Source: Mycolicibacterium sp. CBMA 247
GTDB lineage: Bacteria > Actinomycetota > Actinomycetes > Mycobacteriales > Mycobacteriaceae
Length of the DNA: 64,000 nt
Reading direction: 5' to 3'
Assembly: GCF_009729095.1 (NCBI RefSeq)
Contig: NZ_VTGX01000001.1
Span: forward strand, 248,001-312,000
The position numbers and the translations under genes are program-made. Under the pieces are notes generated by a model. The model saw only the letters and a list, made by a program, of their open reading frames with translations. It made no database searches and was not told the origin of the DNA. Positions 1 through 9,890 of this stretch are shown in pieces (the stretch's first letter is position 1; every line of letters starts with the position of its first letter).

Positions 1-2
1 TC

Positions 3-992
3 ATGCAGTGGCGTAACGAGAATCCCGACGTTGCCAGCACCCCCGTCACGCGGCCCATCTTCATCGTCGGCCAGCCCCGCACCGGCACCACGATCCTGTT
101 CGATCTGCTCGCGCAGGATCCCGCGTTGCGTCCCCCGCTCACCTGGGAGGTCGACGCTCCATGGCCGCTGCCGCAGCCCGGTACCTACACCACAGATCCG
201 CGTATCGCCCAGATCCAGGCCAACATCGAGATGTCCGAACAGCTGGTGCCCGGACTGCTCGCGCATCACCCGATGGGTGCGCTGGTCGGGCAGGAGTGTG
301 TGCGGATGTCGGCCGGACAGTTCTGCAGCATGATCTTCTCGGTGCAGTACCGGCTGCCCACCTACTACCGCTGGCTGCTACATGACGCCGACCACCGCAA
401 CGCCTACCGCTACCACCGGATGTTCCTGCAGCACCTGCAATCCGGCGTTCCAGGAATCGGTGCATCCACACCGACCTGTCAATGGCTACTGAAATCGCCT
501 GCGCATCTGTGGCAACTGGACGCGCTGGTCGCCGAGTACCCGGACGCGCTGATCGTGCAGACCCACCGCGATCCGCTCAACGTCATCTCCTCGATCGCGG
601 CACTCACCACGCACCTGCGTCGGCTGGCCTCCGATGACAGCGATATCACCGAGTGCGCCCAGCAGTCGCGTGAGGAGATCACCGTCGGACTGGAGCACTC
701 GATGAAGGCCCGCGACTCGGGGGCGCTGGCCCCCGGCCAGATCGTCGACGTCCAGTTCGCCGACTTCATCCGCGATCCGTTCGCCACCATCCGCTGCCTC
801 TACGACGCAATGGACCGCGAGTTCACCCCCGTGGCCGAGCAGCGCATGCGCGACTTCCTGGCCGCGCACCCCGGGGACACCAGCGGTGCGCGATACACCT
901 GGAGCAACACCGGTCTCGACGCCGAGGAGGTCCGCGCCCAGGTCACCGGCTATCAGGAGCGGTTCGGCGTACCCACCGAGGCGCTGCGGTGA
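3..992 (+). CDS. Sulfotransferase-family protein, 5' end cut by the window
   Basis: Resembles the mycobacterial sulfotransferase (Sulfotransfer_3/Stf-like) family, which moves a sulfuryl group from PAPS to a lipid, steroid or sugar acceptor. The 5'-phosphosulfate-binding loop GQPRTGTT is seen near residues 23-30, and the 3'-phosphate region probably lies around the HRDPLNVISS segment. The 329 residues begin only about 20 residues before the loop, whereas relatives carry roughly 70-100 residues more, so the ATG at position 3 is probably internal and the true start lies outside the window. The substrate cannot be read from sequence. It is followed by a thioesterase on the same strand after 69 nt. 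Confidence 0.75.
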   Translation: MQWRNENPDVASTPVTRPIFIVGQPRTGTTILFDLLAQDPALRPPLTWEVDAPWPLPQPGTYTTDPRIAQIQANIEMSEQLVPGLLAHHPMGALVGQECVRMSAGQFCSMIFSVQYRLPTYYRWLLHDADHRNAYRYHRMFLQHLQSGVPGIGASTPTCQWLLKSPAHLWQLDALVAEYPDALIVQTHRDPLNVISSIAALTTHLRRLASDDSDITECAQQSREEITVGLEHSMKARDSGALAPGQIVDVQFADFIRDPFATIRCLYDAMDREFTPVAEQRMRDFLAAHPGDTSGARYTWSNTGLDAEEVRAQVTGYQERFGVPTEALR

Positions 993-1061
993 CGCCATAG
1001 AGAGCGCTCCTCTCAGTAACCGGTAATGGTGTTACCGTACGGGGGTGATTGAGGCACGGCG

Positions 1062-1442
1062 ATGACCGAAACCGTTCATGTGCTGGAACTGCTGGACTAC
1101 CGCGAGGTGGAGTCGAGCGCTGACCGGCTGGTGCTGGAGATGGACAACCGGCCCGACCTCGCCAACGTCCGCGGCGCCCTGCAGGGCGGGCTGGTGGCCA
1201 CCCTGATCGATATCGCGGCAGGCATGCTGGCCGGCAGTGCCAGCGGTTTCGGTTATGACGTGACGACCGCCGACCTCAACATCCACTTCCTGGCCCCGAT
1301 CATGGGCACGGCCCGCGCGGAGGCGAAGATCGTGCGGGCCGGCAAACGGCTCATCGTGACGTCGGTCGATGTCACCGACATCACCCGCGATCGGCTCGCC
1401 GCTCGCGCGACGCTGACGTTCGCGGTGCTTGAGCCGCGCTGA
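1062..1442 (+). CDS. PaaI-type hotdog thioesterase
   Basis: A 126-residue single hotdog-fold protein of the PaaI/YbdB acyl-CoA thioesterase type. The central helix with the typical pattern (residues about 36-55, RGALQGGLVATLIDIAAGML) carries the Gly-Gly turn and the acidic residue near position 50 expected for thioester hydrolysis. A later segment, TADLNIHFLAPIMGTARAEA, matches the second half of the family. It probably hydrolyses a small acyl- or aryl-CoA in the cytosol. The ATG at 1062 gives the normal family length. It converges on the DUF1707 gene with only 2 nt between stop codons. Confidence 0.85.
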   Translation: MTETVHVLELLDYREVESSADRLVLEMDNRPDLANVRGALQGGLVATLIDIAAGMLAGSASGFGYDVTTADLNIHFLAPIMGTARAEAKIVRAGKRLIVTSVDVTDITRDRLAARATLTFAVLEPR

Positions 1443-1444
1443 CA

Positions 1445-2032
1445 TCAGGACCGGCGCAGCGTCAGCTTCCAGTTCCGGCGCGGGCCGCGGATCTCAACCG
1501 AGCCGCACACCACTCGCCCGGTCAGGATGACGTGCGGAGTGCCGTCGCCCGGGGCGTCACGGCGATGATCACTGGCACTGCCCACGATCACCTCGACGTC
1601 ATCGATCGACGCGCTGGCCCCTTCGGGCAGCCGGATCTCCACGGACCCGAATTTCATGTCCAGCTCGATGACCACCATCGGCCCCGCGAACCGGGCCCGG
1701 GTCAGATCCAGCTCGACCGAACCCATGCGGCGCACCAACGCCAGCCGGGTCGGAACCGTCCATTCGCCACTGCGTTTCAGCGAGCCGAGTACACCGCGCA
1801 ACTCGACCCGGTCGGCGGCCGTGGTGACGATCGCTCCGGGCCCTGGCAGGTCGCCCACCAAGGCATCGAGGTCGGAATGCAGACGGGCCTGCGACACCAT
1901 CGCCGAGCGCTCCTCGAACTCGGCGATGTCGATCAGTCCGAGTGCCACGGCATTGTGCAGCCGCCGCATCGTCCCGTTGCGATCTGCATCGGAGACGCGC
2001 AGCTCCACCGATTGTTCATTGGTGCCAGTCAT
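1445..2032 (-). CDS. DUF1707 protein with LiaF-like C-terminal domain
   Basis: A 195-residue protein. The N-terminal 60 residues (ELRVSDADRNGTMRRLHNAV and following) match DUF1707/SHOCT-like domains, common in actinobacteria and often membrane-associated. The C-terminal part (about 75-190), with repeated GSVELDLTRA and GSVEIRLPEG strands, resembles the LiaF/cell-wall-active antibiotic response beta domain. No transmembrane segment or signal is seen, so it is probably cytosolic or peripheral. The function is unknown. It lies 61 nt downstream of the PBP lipoprotein on the same strand, so a cell-envelope stress role is a reasonable inference only. Confidence 0.75.
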   Translation of the reverse strand: MTGTNEQSVELRVSDADRNGTMRRLHNAVALGLIDIAEFEERSAMVSQARLHSDLDALVGDLPGPGAIVTTAADRVELRGVLGSLKRSGEWTVPTRLALVRRMGSVELDLTRARFAGPMVVIELDMKFGSVEIRLPEGASASIDDVEVIVGSASDHRRDAPGDGTPHVILTGRVVCGSVEIRGPRRNWKLTLRRS

Positions 2033-2093
2033 GACGTTCCCACGTTACCGCCAGCCGCCACCGCAGGTGGCCGCGCCGAACGAAGCCGGCGAC

Positions 2094-3917
2094 TCAGGCC
2101 AGGTAATCGCGGGGCAAGCCGTCGAACATGGTCTTGCACATCCGCACCGCGTACTCCGAACTGCCGCCGCCGACGATCAGCGCCGCAAACGCCAGGTCCC
2201 CGCGGTATCCGGCGAACCAGGAGTGCGAGCCACCGATGAACTCGGCCTCACCGGTCTTCCCGCTGACGTCGCCGAGCCCGTTGAGATCCTTGGCCGTACC
2301 GTTGGTCACCACCAGCCGCATCATCGGCCGCAATCCGTCCACCATCTTCGGGCTGATCGGCGCACCCGCGCCGTCGACCATGGTCTGGCGTCCCTCGATG
2401 AGTTGCGGCACCGGCGTCTTGCCCGCCGCCACGGTCGCGGCGGCCAGTGCCATGCCGAACGGGCTGACCAGCACCTTGCCCTGGCCGAAGCCATCTTCGG
2501 TGCGCTCGGCCAGATCCACCGTGGGCGGCACCGAACCGGTCAGCGTACTGATGCCGTCCACCTGATAGTCGGTGCCGATGCCGTAGCGCGCGGCGGCCTG
2601 GCTGAGGCCACGCGGGGGCATCCGGCTGGCGAGCTCCCCGAACGTGGTGTTGCACGAGTTGGCGAACGCCCGTGACATCGGCACCGTGCCGAGATCGAAG
2701 GCGTCGTAGTTGGTGACGGTCCGGTGCCCGATGTCGAGGGTGCCCGGGCAGCCCAAAAGGGTGTTGGGCGTTGCCATGTCACGCTCGAGGGCCGCACCCG
2801 CGGTGATCATCTTGAAGGTCGATCCGGGCGGGAACTGGCCCATGGTGGCGATCGGCCCGTCGGCATCGGCGGACGCGTTCTGCGCGACCGCCAGGATCTC
2901 GCCGGTGGACGGTTTGATCGCGACGATCACGGCCTGCTTACCGGTGGTGTTGACGGCGTTCTGCGCGGCGTCCTGCACGGCGCGGTCCAGGCTGATGGTG
3001 ATGGACGGTGCCGGTTGGCCCGCTACCTCGTTGAGCACATCGACATCGACGCCGTTCTGGTTGACGGTCACCACCCGCCAGCCCGGCTGCCCGTCGAGTT
3101 GGTCGGCCACCGATTTCTTGACCTCGTTGACGATCGCCGGGGCGAAAGTCTCGTCAGTGGGCAGCATTTCGGGCTGCGGGGTGACGACGACGCCGCCGAG
3201 CCGGCCGATCGCAGGCGCGATCCGGTCGTTGTCAGCTTGTCGCAGCGTGATCAGGCCCATCGGCTGTGCCGACGCACTGGCCTGTTCGGCAAGCCGCTGG
3301 GGGTCGCCCAAGGCTGGATCGAACGGCCGCAGCGCGTCGGCCACCGCCCGGGCCGTCGGCATCAGGGCCGCGCCGGCCGACCTGGCATCCAGTGCGTAGT
3401 GGTAGATGTAGCCGGGCACCAGTACGTCGGTGCCGCCACGCTCGTTGACCGATGCCCGTCGCGGTGCGTCGGCCCGCAACGCAAAGGTCTGGTGCTCGCC
3501 CAGTTTGGGGTGCAGTCCGGTCGCGCTCCAGCGCACTTCCCAGCGGCCCTCCTCGCGGATCATGTTGAGCTGTCCGCCGTAGGTCCAGATGCGGTCCTTG
3601 GGCAGGTGCCACGTGTAGCGGTAGGTGATGCTGCCGGTGTCCTCGGCGTACTTCGAGCCCAGGATCTGCGCGTCGAGTCGGGTGGCCTGCAGGCCGTTCC
3701 ACGCTTCGTTCAGGGCGGTCTTTGCTTCGTCAGGCCGGTCGGCCAGCGCGGCGGCGGCCGCAGTGTCACCAGTGGCCAGTGCCGCGAAGAACTGCTCGGC
3801 AGCGGGCTCGGGCCCGTTCGGCCGTGGGGTGCAGGCGCTGAGCGCCATTGCCCCGAGGACCGCGGCGACCGTCAACAGGCCTGTGGTCCGTGTGACTGAT
3901 GATGTTTGAGTTGCCAT
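2094..3917 (-). CDS. Penicillin-binding lipoprotein (Rv2864c type)
   Basis: A 607-residue class B-type penicillin-binding protein that cross-links peptidoglycan at the outer face of the membrane. The signal peptide ends in lipobox LSAC with Cys29. An NTF2-like MecA_N domain (about 35-150) and a dimerisation domain precede the transpeptidase domain (about 305-600). All three catalytic motifs are present: SxxK in PGSTFK (Ser366/Lys369), SxN in SCN (421-423) and KTG (554-556). Position beside the GNAT-ispG-rip1-dxr block matches Rv2864c of M. tuberculosis, the so-called PBP-lipo. In that species relFG toxin-antitoxin genes follow; here a TetR/peroxiredoxin-like pair does. It is an intact, complete enzyme by motif content. 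Confidence 0.93.
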   Translation of the reverse strand: MATQTSSVTRTTGLLTVAAVLGAMALSACTPRPNGPEPAAEQFFAALATGDTAAAAALADRPDEAKTALNEAWNGLQATRLDAQILGSKYAEDTGSITYRYTWHLPKDRIWTYGGQLNMIREEGRWEVRWSATGLHPKLGEHQTFALRADAPRRASVNERGGTDVLVPGYIYHYALDARSAGAALMPTARAVADALRPFDPALGDPQRLAEQASASAQPMGLITLRQADNDRIAPAIGRLGGVVVTPQPEMLPTDETFAPAIVNEVKKSVADQLDGQPGWRVVTVNQNGVDVDVLNEVAGQPAPSITISLDRAVQDAAQNAVNTTGKQAVIVAIKPSTGEILAVAQNASADADGPIATMGQFPPGSTFKMITAGAALERDMATPNTLLGCPGTLDIGHRTVTNYDAFDLGTVPMSRAFANSCNTTFGELASRMPPRGLSQAAARYGIGTDYQVDGISTLTGSVPPTVDLAERTEDGFGQGKVLVSPFGMALAAATVAAGKTPVPQLIEGRQTMVDGAGAPISPKMVDGLRPMMRLVVTNGTAKDLNGLGDVSGKTGEAEFIGGSHSWFAGYRGDLAFAALIVGGGSSEYAVRMCKTMFDGLPRDYLA

Positions 3918-4013
3918 TGAGGCTGATGGTAAGAACGTCGCCGCCGGTTTCGTCGGAGGCGCACCGATACCGAACCGAGACTGTGGCGAGACCGACCAGT
4001 TGTCCCGTCCGTT

Positions 4014-4622
4014 TCACAGATCCAGCGCGCGCAGCAGGATTTCAAAGCCGCGCCGGAACTCTTCATCCGGCTGGATGTCGCGCGCCAGCGCCGCGGTCTG
4101 CGACAACAGCGGATAGTCGCCTGCGGGCAGACTCGCCAGTGCCTGAGTTCCCGGCCCGGTCAGACTTCCCAGCATCTCGATCTGGAGGGATCCGAAAATG
4201 TAGGCCAGCACCGCCCGGAACGCGTACACCCGTTGCTTGCCGTCATAGCCGGCGGCGGTGAGCACACCGAGCACCGACTCTCCCCAGCGCAACGAGGCCG
4301 GCGAGCGGTGCCGGTGCGTGAGCATCAACGGTGCCACCGCGGGATGCCGTGCGGCCGCAATGCGCACACGTTCAGCGAGCTCGGTGAGCTGGTGGCGCGC
4401 CGAACCCCGTGGCAGTCCGGGATCGATTCCGTCGAGCACGAGGTCCACGACCATCGATTCGAGTTCGTCACGATCGGCGACGTACCGGTACAGCGACATG
4501 GTGCCCATGCCCAGCCGGCGAGCGACGGCACGCATCGACAGGCCCGCCAGACCGTCGGCGTCGACAACCGCCAACGCAGCTGCGGCGACCTGGGTTTGAC
4601 TGAGTGAGCGTGGGCGCGGCAT
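4014..4622 (-). CDS. TetR-family regulator
   Basis: A 202-residue TetR-type repressor. The HTH lies near residues 25-45 (LSMRAVARRLGMGTMSLYRY), and the C-terminal half resembles the TetR_C class of larger ligand domains. The ATG at 4622 is chosen because it gives an N-terminus starting with MPRPRS a normal distance before the HTH. An open extension to 4733 would run through the divergent promoter and into the neighbouring gene. It is divergent from the thioredoxin-fold gene at 4697 with 74 nt between starts, so that gene and itself are the expected targets. The ligand is unknown. Confidence 0.85.
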   Translation of the reverse strand: MPRPRSLSQTQVAAAALAVVDADGLAGLSMRAVARRLGMGTMSLYRYVADRDELESMVVDLVLDGIDPGLPRGSARHQLTELAERVRIAAARHPAVAPLMLTHRHRSPASLRWGESVLGVLTAAGYDGKQRVYAFRAVLAYIFGSLQIEMLGSLTGPGTQALASLPAGDYPLLSQTAALARDIQPDEEFRRGFEILLRALDL

Positions 4623-4633
4623 GACGATTGACA

Positions 4634-4683
4634 GCGTACACCGTACCCCTATAGCTTCGGGGGTAAGCGTACATCGCACGCTA
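4634..4683. promoter_or_regulatory. Divergent control region with repeated GCGTACA sites
   Basis: The short region between the TetR gene and the peroxiredoxin-like gene has two direct copies of GCGTACA (4634-4640 and 4667-4673), an inverted repeat TACCCC-N10-GGGGTA (4644-4665), and a smaller inverted repeat AGCGT-N7-ACGCT at 4666-4682. These are plausible operator sites for the adjacent TetR protein. No binding data can be inferred. Confidence 0.5.
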
Positions 4684-4696
4684 ACAAGGAGTAACC

Positions 4697-5257
4697 ATGG
4701 CCAAACCCACCGCGCCCGACGCCCCCAGATCAATCGCCCGGTACCAGTTCGTCAGTGTCACAGGCGAACACGTCCCGGTACCCGATCCGCACGCCCTGGT
4801 GCACCTGCAGTTCCGGCGGTTCGCGGGCTGTCCGATCTGCAATCTGCACCTGCAGTCGTTCGTGGCCCGGCATGCGGAAATCAGCGCGGCCGGCATTCGC
4901 GAGGTGGTCTTCTTTCACTCCCCCGCAGCCGAATTGGCCGAGCACACAGCGGATCTGCCGTTTGCCACCGTCGCCGATCCGGACAAGGACATCTACCGGC
5001 AGTTCGGCGTCGAGTCCAGCCCCCGCGCCCTGCTCGATCCCCGCAGCTGGCCGGCGATCATCCGCGGCAGCGCCCTGACACTGCGCGGACGTTTCCGCGC
5101 CCCGGCCGGCAGACAGGCCGGCGGACGGCTCGGCCTACCCGCAGATTTCCTGATCGCCCCGGACGGCGTGGTGCTCGCCGCCAAGTACGGCGCGCATGCC
5201 GATGACCAATGGTCGGTCGATGACCTGCTGGTACGGGCAGCCGCCGCACAGGGGTGA
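4697..5257 (+). CDS. AhpC/TSA-like peroxiredoxin family protein
   Basis: A 186-residue thioredoxin-fold protein with a CPIC pair at about residues 45-48 in the context RRFAGCPICNLHLQSF. This is typical of the AhpC/TSA_2 (peroxiredoxin-like) family rather than of classical two-Cys AhpC. It probably reduces a peroxide or disulfide in the cytosol. The start at 4697 follows a good AAGGAG ribosome site. It is divergent from a TetR gene that likely controls it. In M. tuberculosis the corresponding slot between Rv2864c and Rv2867c holds relFG, so this pair is a lineage-specific insertion. Confidence 0.8.
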   Translation: MAKPTAPDAPRSIARYQFVSVTGEHVPVPDPHALVHLQFRRFAGCPICNLHLQSFVARHAEISAAGIREVVFFHSPAAELAEHTADLPFATVADPDKDIYRQFGVESSPRALLDPRSWPAIIRGSALTLRGRFRAPAGRQAGGRLGLPADFLIAPDGVVLAAKYGAHADDQWSVDDLLVRAAAAQG

Positions 5258-5275
5258 CACTCAGTCCAGCAACGC

Positions 5276-6130
5276 TCAGTCCAGCAGCACCGTGGCGAAC
5301 GTGCCGACCTGTTCGAATCCGATGCGGGCGTACGTTGCCCGGGCCACCGTGTTGTAGCCGTTCACGTACAGACTCGCGATACGGCCCGAGGCCACCACCG
5401 CGGCCGCCAGCGCCGCCGTGCCTGCGGTGCCCAGCCCATGACCGCGCCACTCCGGATGCACCCACACACCCTGGATCTGGCCGACCGCGGGCGACTGCGA
5501 ACCGACCTCAGCCTTGAACACCACCTCGCCGCGCTCGAACCGGGCCCACGCCCGTCCCGCGGCAATCAGACTGGCGATGCGGCGGCGGTAACCGCGGCCG
5601 CCGTCACCCATCCGCGGATCGACGCCGACCTCGCCGATGAACATATCGATCGCCGCCACCAGGTACGTGTCGAGTTCCTCCATGCGCACCGGGCGGACCG
5701 CCGGGTCGATCGCGCACTGTGGCATCGAGTTCAGCGCCATCAGCGGCTGGTGCTCGCGGACATCGCGGGCGGTACCCCACACCGATTCCAGCCGCCGCCA
5801 CATCGGCAACACCAGTTCGGCACGGCCGACCAGAGAGGAGCAGCGCCGCGCGGTGCTCATCGCCTTGTCCGAGAACGCCTTCATATCCTCGGCGTCACCG
5901 CGCAGCGGGATCAGGTTGGGCCCGGCGTAACACAGTGACTCGGTAACACCGCGCCTGGTCCACAGCTCCCCGCCGATCGCGCCGGGTTCGACCCCGAACT
6001 CGGCGACGCGCGAAGCCACCATGCATGAACCCACCGGGTCCTCGTCGAACACCTGCAGAACGGGCGTGGCGTCACGCACCACAGAAACTCGTCGCTCGTC
6101 GACGAGACGGAACAGTGGCGGAGCCGACAT
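5276..6130 (-). CDS. GNAT acetyltransferase (Rv2867c type)
   Basis: A 284-residue protein, the same length as Rv2867c. The N-terminal half resembles DUF4081, and the C-terminal half is a GNAT domain with the acetyl-CoA loop VHPEWRGHGLGTAG near residues 220-235. It transfers an acetyl group to an unknown amine acceptor. An ATG 45 nt further upstream is open, but 6130 gives the family length and sits behind an AGAGAA sequence. It is 55 nt downstream of ispG on the same strand and conserved in this position across mycobacteria, so it is part of the isoprenoid/protease block by location. A functional link is unproven. Confidence 0.85.
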   Translation of the reverse strand: MSAPPLFRLVDERRVSVVRDATPVLQVFDEDPVGSCMVASRVAEFGVEPGAIGGELWTRRGVTESLCYAGPNLIPLRGDAEDMKAFSDKAMSTARRCSSLVGRAELVLPMWRRLESVWGTARDVREHQPLMALNSMPQCAIDPAVRPVRMEELDTYLVAAIDMFIGEVGVDPRMGDGGRGYRRRIASLIAAGRAWARFERGEVVFKAEVGSQSPAVGQIQGVWVHPEWRGHGLGTAGTAALAAAVVASGRIASLYVNGYNTVARATYARIGFEQVGTFATVLLD

Positions 6131-6185
6131 GGACGATTCTCTCTGCTGAAGCCGAGGCTGGGTGACCCCGCTCACAGGGTCAGTA

Positions 6186-7343
6186 TCAGCTTACGGTCAC
6201 CACTGGCGAACCGCTGGCATCATCTGAACCCGCCAATTCCGCCAGGCGCATGGCCTCTTCGATCAGCGTCTCGACGATCTGCGCCTCCGGAACGGTCTTG
6301 ATGACCTCACCCTTGACGAAGATCTGGCCTTTGCCGTTACCGGACGCAACGCCGAGGTCGGCCTCGCGGGCCTCCCCCGGGCCATTGACCACACAGCCCA
6401 TCACCGCGACCCGCAGCGGGACGTCGAGCCCGTCCAGGCCCGCACTGACCGCATTGGCCAGCGTGTAGACATCGACCTGGGCCCGCCCGCAGGACGGGCA
6501 GGACACGATCTCCAGGCCGCGTGGACGCAGGTTCAGCGACTCCAGGATCTGGTTGCCGACCTTGACCTCTTCGGCCGGCGGCGCCGACAACGACACCCGG
6601 ATCGTGTCTCCGATGCCGTTGGACAGCAACGCCCCGAATGCCACCGCGGACTTGATCGTGCCCTGGAATGCCGGGCCGGCCTCAGTGACACCGAGGTGCA
6701 GCGGGTAGTCGCATTGGGCAGCCAGCTGCGTGTAGGCCTCGACCATGATCACCGGGTCGTTGTGCTTGACGCTGATCTTGATGTCGCCGAAGCCGTGCTC
6801 CTCGAACAGCGAGGCCTCCCACAGCGCCGATTCGACCAGCGCCTCCGGGGTGGCCTTGCCGTACTTCTTCAGCAACCGCGGGTCCAGCGAGCCTGCGTTG
6901 ACACCGATGCGGATCGGGACGCCGGCGGCGCCGGCGGCCTTGGCGACCTCTTTGACCCGGCCGTCGAACTCCTTGATATTGCCGGGGTTCACCCGGACAG
7001 CCGCACAACCCGCATCGATCGCGGCGAAGATGTACTTGGGCTGGAAGTGGATGTCTGCGATCACCGGGATCTGGCTGTGCCGGGCGATCTCGGACAGCGC
7101 GTCGGCGTCCTCCTGCCGGGGGCAGGCCACCCGCACGATGTCGCAGCCCGATGCGGTCAGCTCCGCGATCTGCTGCAGCGTCGCGTTGACGTCGTGAGTC
7201 TTGGTGGTGCACATGGACTGCACGGCGATCGGGTGATCGCTGCCGATACCGACGTCACCCACCATGAGCTGACGGGTCTTGCGCCGCGGCGCCAGCGTCG
7301 GCGGCGGGGGTGCGGGCATTCCCAAACCGATGGACGCCGTCAT
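6186..7343 (-). CDS. ispG: 4-hydroxy-3-methylbut-2-enyl diphosphate synthase
   Basis: IspG (GcpE), the penultimate enzyme of the MEP pathway. It converts methylerythritol cyclodiphosphate to HMBPP using a 4Fe-4S cluster. At 385 residues it matches actinobacterial IspG. Cluster ligands Cys282 and Cys285 (CPSCG) and Cys317 ([10 protein letters not shown]) are present, as is the N-terminal TIM-barrel. It lies between the GNAT gene and rip1, with dxr further upstream, so two MEP-pathway enzymes flank the rip1 protease gene, as in M. tuberculosis Rv2868c-Rv2870c. Essential in mycobacteria by family knowledge. Confidence 0.97.
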   Translation of the reverse strand: MTASIGLGMPAPPPPTLAPRRKTRQLMVGDVGIGSDHPIAVQSMCTTKTHDVNATLQQIAELTASGCDIVRVACPRQEDADALSEIARHSQIPVIADIHFQPKYIFAAIDAGCAAVRVNPGNIKEFDGRVKEVAKAAGAAGVPIRIGVNAGSLDPRLLKKYGKATPEALVESALWEASLFEEHGFGDIKISVKHNDPVIMVEAYTQLAAQCDYPLHLGVTEAGPAFQGTIKSAVAFGALLSNGIGDTIRVSLSAPPAEEVKVGNQILESLNLRPRGLEIVSCPSCGRAQVDVYTLANAVSAGLDGLDVPLRVAVMGCVVNGPGEAREADLGVASGNGKGQIFVKGEVIKTVPEAQIVETLIEEAMRLAELAGSDDASGSPVVTVS

Positions 7344-7370
7344 GCGGGATCTCCTGTCATGTGGGATCTC

Positions 7371-8591
7371 CTATTGGAAGATGCTGAGGGGGTTGACCAG
7401 GTCTGCCGTTACGGTCAGCAATGTGTAGCCGACCACGACCAGCAACACCACGTAGGTGGCCGGCATGAGCTTGAGGTAGTTGACCGGGCCAGCGGCCACT
7501 TTGCCGCGGGCCGCACGGAACATGTTGCGGATCTTCTCGTACGTCGCCACCGCGATATGGCCGCCGTCGAACGGCAGCAGCGGCACCAGGTTGATGGCAC
7601 CGAGCACAAAGTTCAACTGCGCCAGGAAGAACCAGAACGCCACCCACAGCCCGGCCTGGACGGTCTCGCCGCCGATGATGCTCGCGCCGACCACGCTGAT
7701 CGGGGTTTCCTTGTCGCGCTCACCGCCGCCGATGGCGTGCACCAGGGCACCGATCTTGGTGGGGATCTTGGCCAGTGACTTGCCCAGTTGGACGACCATG
7801 TCTCCGGTGAACGAGAAAGTCGCGGGCACCGCGGCGACGGGGCTGTACGGCGTCGGCGGCCGAACCTCGACCGCACTGACGCCGATCGCGCCGACGGTGG
7901 CCGGAGCCTTGGCGTCCGCGTTGGTGAACCGCTGCGTCTGGGTCACGTCGACGACCGTGTTGATGGTCTGTCCATCACGCTTGAGCTCGATGGTCACCGG
8001 GCCGTTGAGCTTGCGGATCGCGGCGGCCATCTGGCTGAAATCGGAGACCGTCGTGTCACCGACCTTGACGATTTCGTCGCCGGCCTGGATGCCGGCCTGC
8101 GCCGCAGGCCCCGAGCCCTTGCACTCACCCATCTTGTCGAGGCTCAGTTGTGGTGCAACACAACCGGTTCCGCCCACCACCGCGGTGGTGGGCGCAGTGA
8201 TGTTCGGCAGGCCCCACATGATCGCGATGGCGTACAGGAGCACCAGTCCGATGATGAAGTTCATCGCGGGCCCGGCGAACAGCACCGCGACGCGCTTCCA
8301 CACCTTCTGCTTGTACATCGCGTACGGCCGGTCTTCCGGGGCGATCTCATCGACCGAGGTCATGCCCGCGATGTCGCAGAACCCACCCAGCGGGATCGCC
8401 TTGATGCCGTACTCGGTCTCCCCCAGTTGGTTGGGGCGCCGCGTCGACCACAGCGTCGGGCCGAAGCCCACGAAGTAACGACGGACTTTCATCCCGGTGG
8501 CCCGCGCCACCCACATGTGACCGCATTCGTGCAGGGCCACCGAAACCAGGATGGCCAGCGCGAACAGCGCGATGCCGACAACGAACATCAT
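7371..8591 (-). CDS. rip1: Site-2 intramembrane metalloprotease Rip1
   Basis: A membrane-embedded zinc protease that cleaves anti-sigma factors and so controls envelope lipid and stress regulons. The 406 residues from the double ATG at 8591 match Rv2869c (404). Zinc motif HECGH occupies residues 21-25 in the first membrane segment. A PDZ domain lies about 125-215, and the second motif [13 protein letters not shown] lies in the third membrane segment. The start at 8591 overlaps the dxr stop in ATGA fashion, which indicates translational coupling. A 42-residue upstream extension is open but would lie inside dxr and place the first membrane helix internally. Confidence 0.95.
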   Translation of the reverse strand: MMFVVGIALFALAILVSVALHECGHMWVARATGMKVRRYFVGFGPTLWSTRRPNQLGETEYGIKAIPLGGFCDIAGMTSVDEIAPEDRPYAMYKQKVWKRVAVLFAGPAMNFIIGLVLLYAIAIMWGLPNITAPTTAVVGGTGCVAPQLSLDKMGECKGSGPAAQAGIQAGDEIVKVGDTTVSDFSQMAAAIRKLNGPVTIELKRDGQTINTVVDVTQTQRFTNADAKAPATVGAIGVSAVEVRPPTPYSPVAAVPATFSFTGDMVVQLGKSLAKIPTKIGALVHAIGGGERDKETPISVVGASIIGGETVQAGLWVAFWFFLAQLNFVLGAINLVPLLPFDGGHIAVATYEKIRNMFRAARGKVAAGPVNYLKLMPATYVVLLVVVGYTLLTVTADLVNPLSIFQ

Positions 8592-9811
8592 TTGGTGACG
8601 AGCCCTTTTCTGACGGATTTCCGCTCGACGTTTTTCTCGATGGCCTGTCGTGCTCGTTCTCTGGCCCACCGCTGCGCGTCGAGTACGTCTTCCACGGTAG
8701 CGGGTTCGGCGGCCCACTGGTCGGCAGCGTGCAACACGTCACCGACGGTTTGCACAATCGCCGGGAATGGGATGCGGCCCGCGAGGAAGGCTTCGGCTGC
8801 TTCTTCATTGGCCGCGTTGTAGACCGCGGTCAGGCAGCCGCCCCGCTGCCCGGCCTCCCCGGCCAGTGTCACGGCGGGGAACACCTCGTTGTCCAGCGGC
8901 AGGAATTCCCAGGTCGAGGCGGTGGTGAAGTCACAGGCCAAGGCCGCCCCCGGAACCCGCTCGGGCCAGCCCAGGGCCAGGGCGATCGGCAGCTTCATAT
9001 CCGGCGGGCTGGCCTGAGCCAGCGTCGAACCGTCGGTGAAGGTGGCCATCGAGTGCACGATCGACTGCGGATGCACCACCACTTCGATGCGGTCGTAGTC
9101 GATGCCGAACAGCAGGTGGGTCTCGATCAGCTCGAGCCCCTTGTTGACCAGCGTTGCTGAGTTCAGCGTGTTCATCGGGCCCATCGACCAGGTCGGATGC
9201 TTGCCGGCCTGCTCCGGGGTGACCGACTCCAGATCAGCGGCAGACCACCCGAGGAACGGCCCGCCGGATGCGGTCAGCACGATCTTGGCGACCTCGTCGG
9301 CGGTGCCGCCGCGCAGGCACTGGGCCATCGCCGAATGCTCGGAATCCACCGGGACGATCTGCCCCGGTGCGGCGGCCTTGAGCACCAACGGGCCGCCCGC
9401 GACCAGCGACTCCTTGTTGGCCAGGGCCAGGCGGGCGCCGGTGGCCAGGGCGGCCAGCGTCGGCGCCAGCCCCAGTGCCCCGACCAGCGCGTTGAGCACC
9501 ACATCGGCCTCGGTGTCCTCGACCAGCCGGGTGACCGCGTCGGGCCCGGCATAGGTCACGTCACCGATCTTCTCTGCGGCGGCCGGGTCGGCGACCGCGA
9601 TGTTGGTGACGCCGGTGGCGGCGCGCTGGGCGGCGAGCAGGTCGGGGTTGCCGCCGCCGGCTGCCAGACCGACGACCTCGAACCGGTCGGGATTGGCCGC
9701 GATGACGTCGAGCGCCTGGGTGCCGATCGATCCGGTACTCCCGAGAACCAGCACACGCAGCCTGGCCGAACTTCCCCGGTCGCTTCGCTCTTGCCCGCCG
9801 AATTCCCTCAC
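8588..9811 (-). CDS. dxr: 1-deoxy-D-xylulose 5-phosphate reductoisomerase
   Basis: DXR catalyses the first committed, NADPH-dependent step of the MEP pathway and is the fosmidomycin target. The 407 residues include the NADPH loop GSTGSIG near residues 25-31, the metal/substrate segments around NKESLV and VDSEHSA, and the [19 protein letters not shown] signature. The C-terminus overlaps the rip1 start by 4 nt. It is the first gene of the dxr-rip1-ispG-GNAT run. The upstream 80 nt to the sigma-factor gene holds its likely promoter. In M. tuberculosis the mpt83-dipZ-mpt70 genes lie beyond; they are absent here. Confidence 0.97.
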   Translation of the reverse strand: MREFGGQERSDRGSSARLRVLVLGSTGSIGTQALDVIAANPDRFEVVGLAAGGGNPDLLAAQRAATGVTNIAVADPAAAEKIGDVTYAGPDAVTRLVEDTEADVVLNALVGALGLAPTLAALATGARLALANKESLVAGGPLVLKAAAPGQIVPVDSEHSAMAQCLRGGTADEVAKIVLTASGGPFLGWSAADLESVTPEQAGKHPTWSMGPMNTLNSATLVNKGLELIETHLLFGIDYDRIEVVVHPQSIVHSMATFTDGSTLAQASPPDMKLPIALALGWPERVPGAALACDFTTASTWEFLPLDNEVFPAVTLAGEAGQRGGCLTAVYNAANEEAAEAFLAGRIPFPAIVQTVGDVLHAADQWAAEPATVEDVLDAQRWARERARQAIEKNVERKSVRKGLVTK

Positions 9812-9890
9812 CCGTACATTGTGCCGCGCTGTGGGTGGCAGCCCCCAATGCGCCAGCCAAAACCGCTTGCCATGGCCCCTAGGTTCTGAG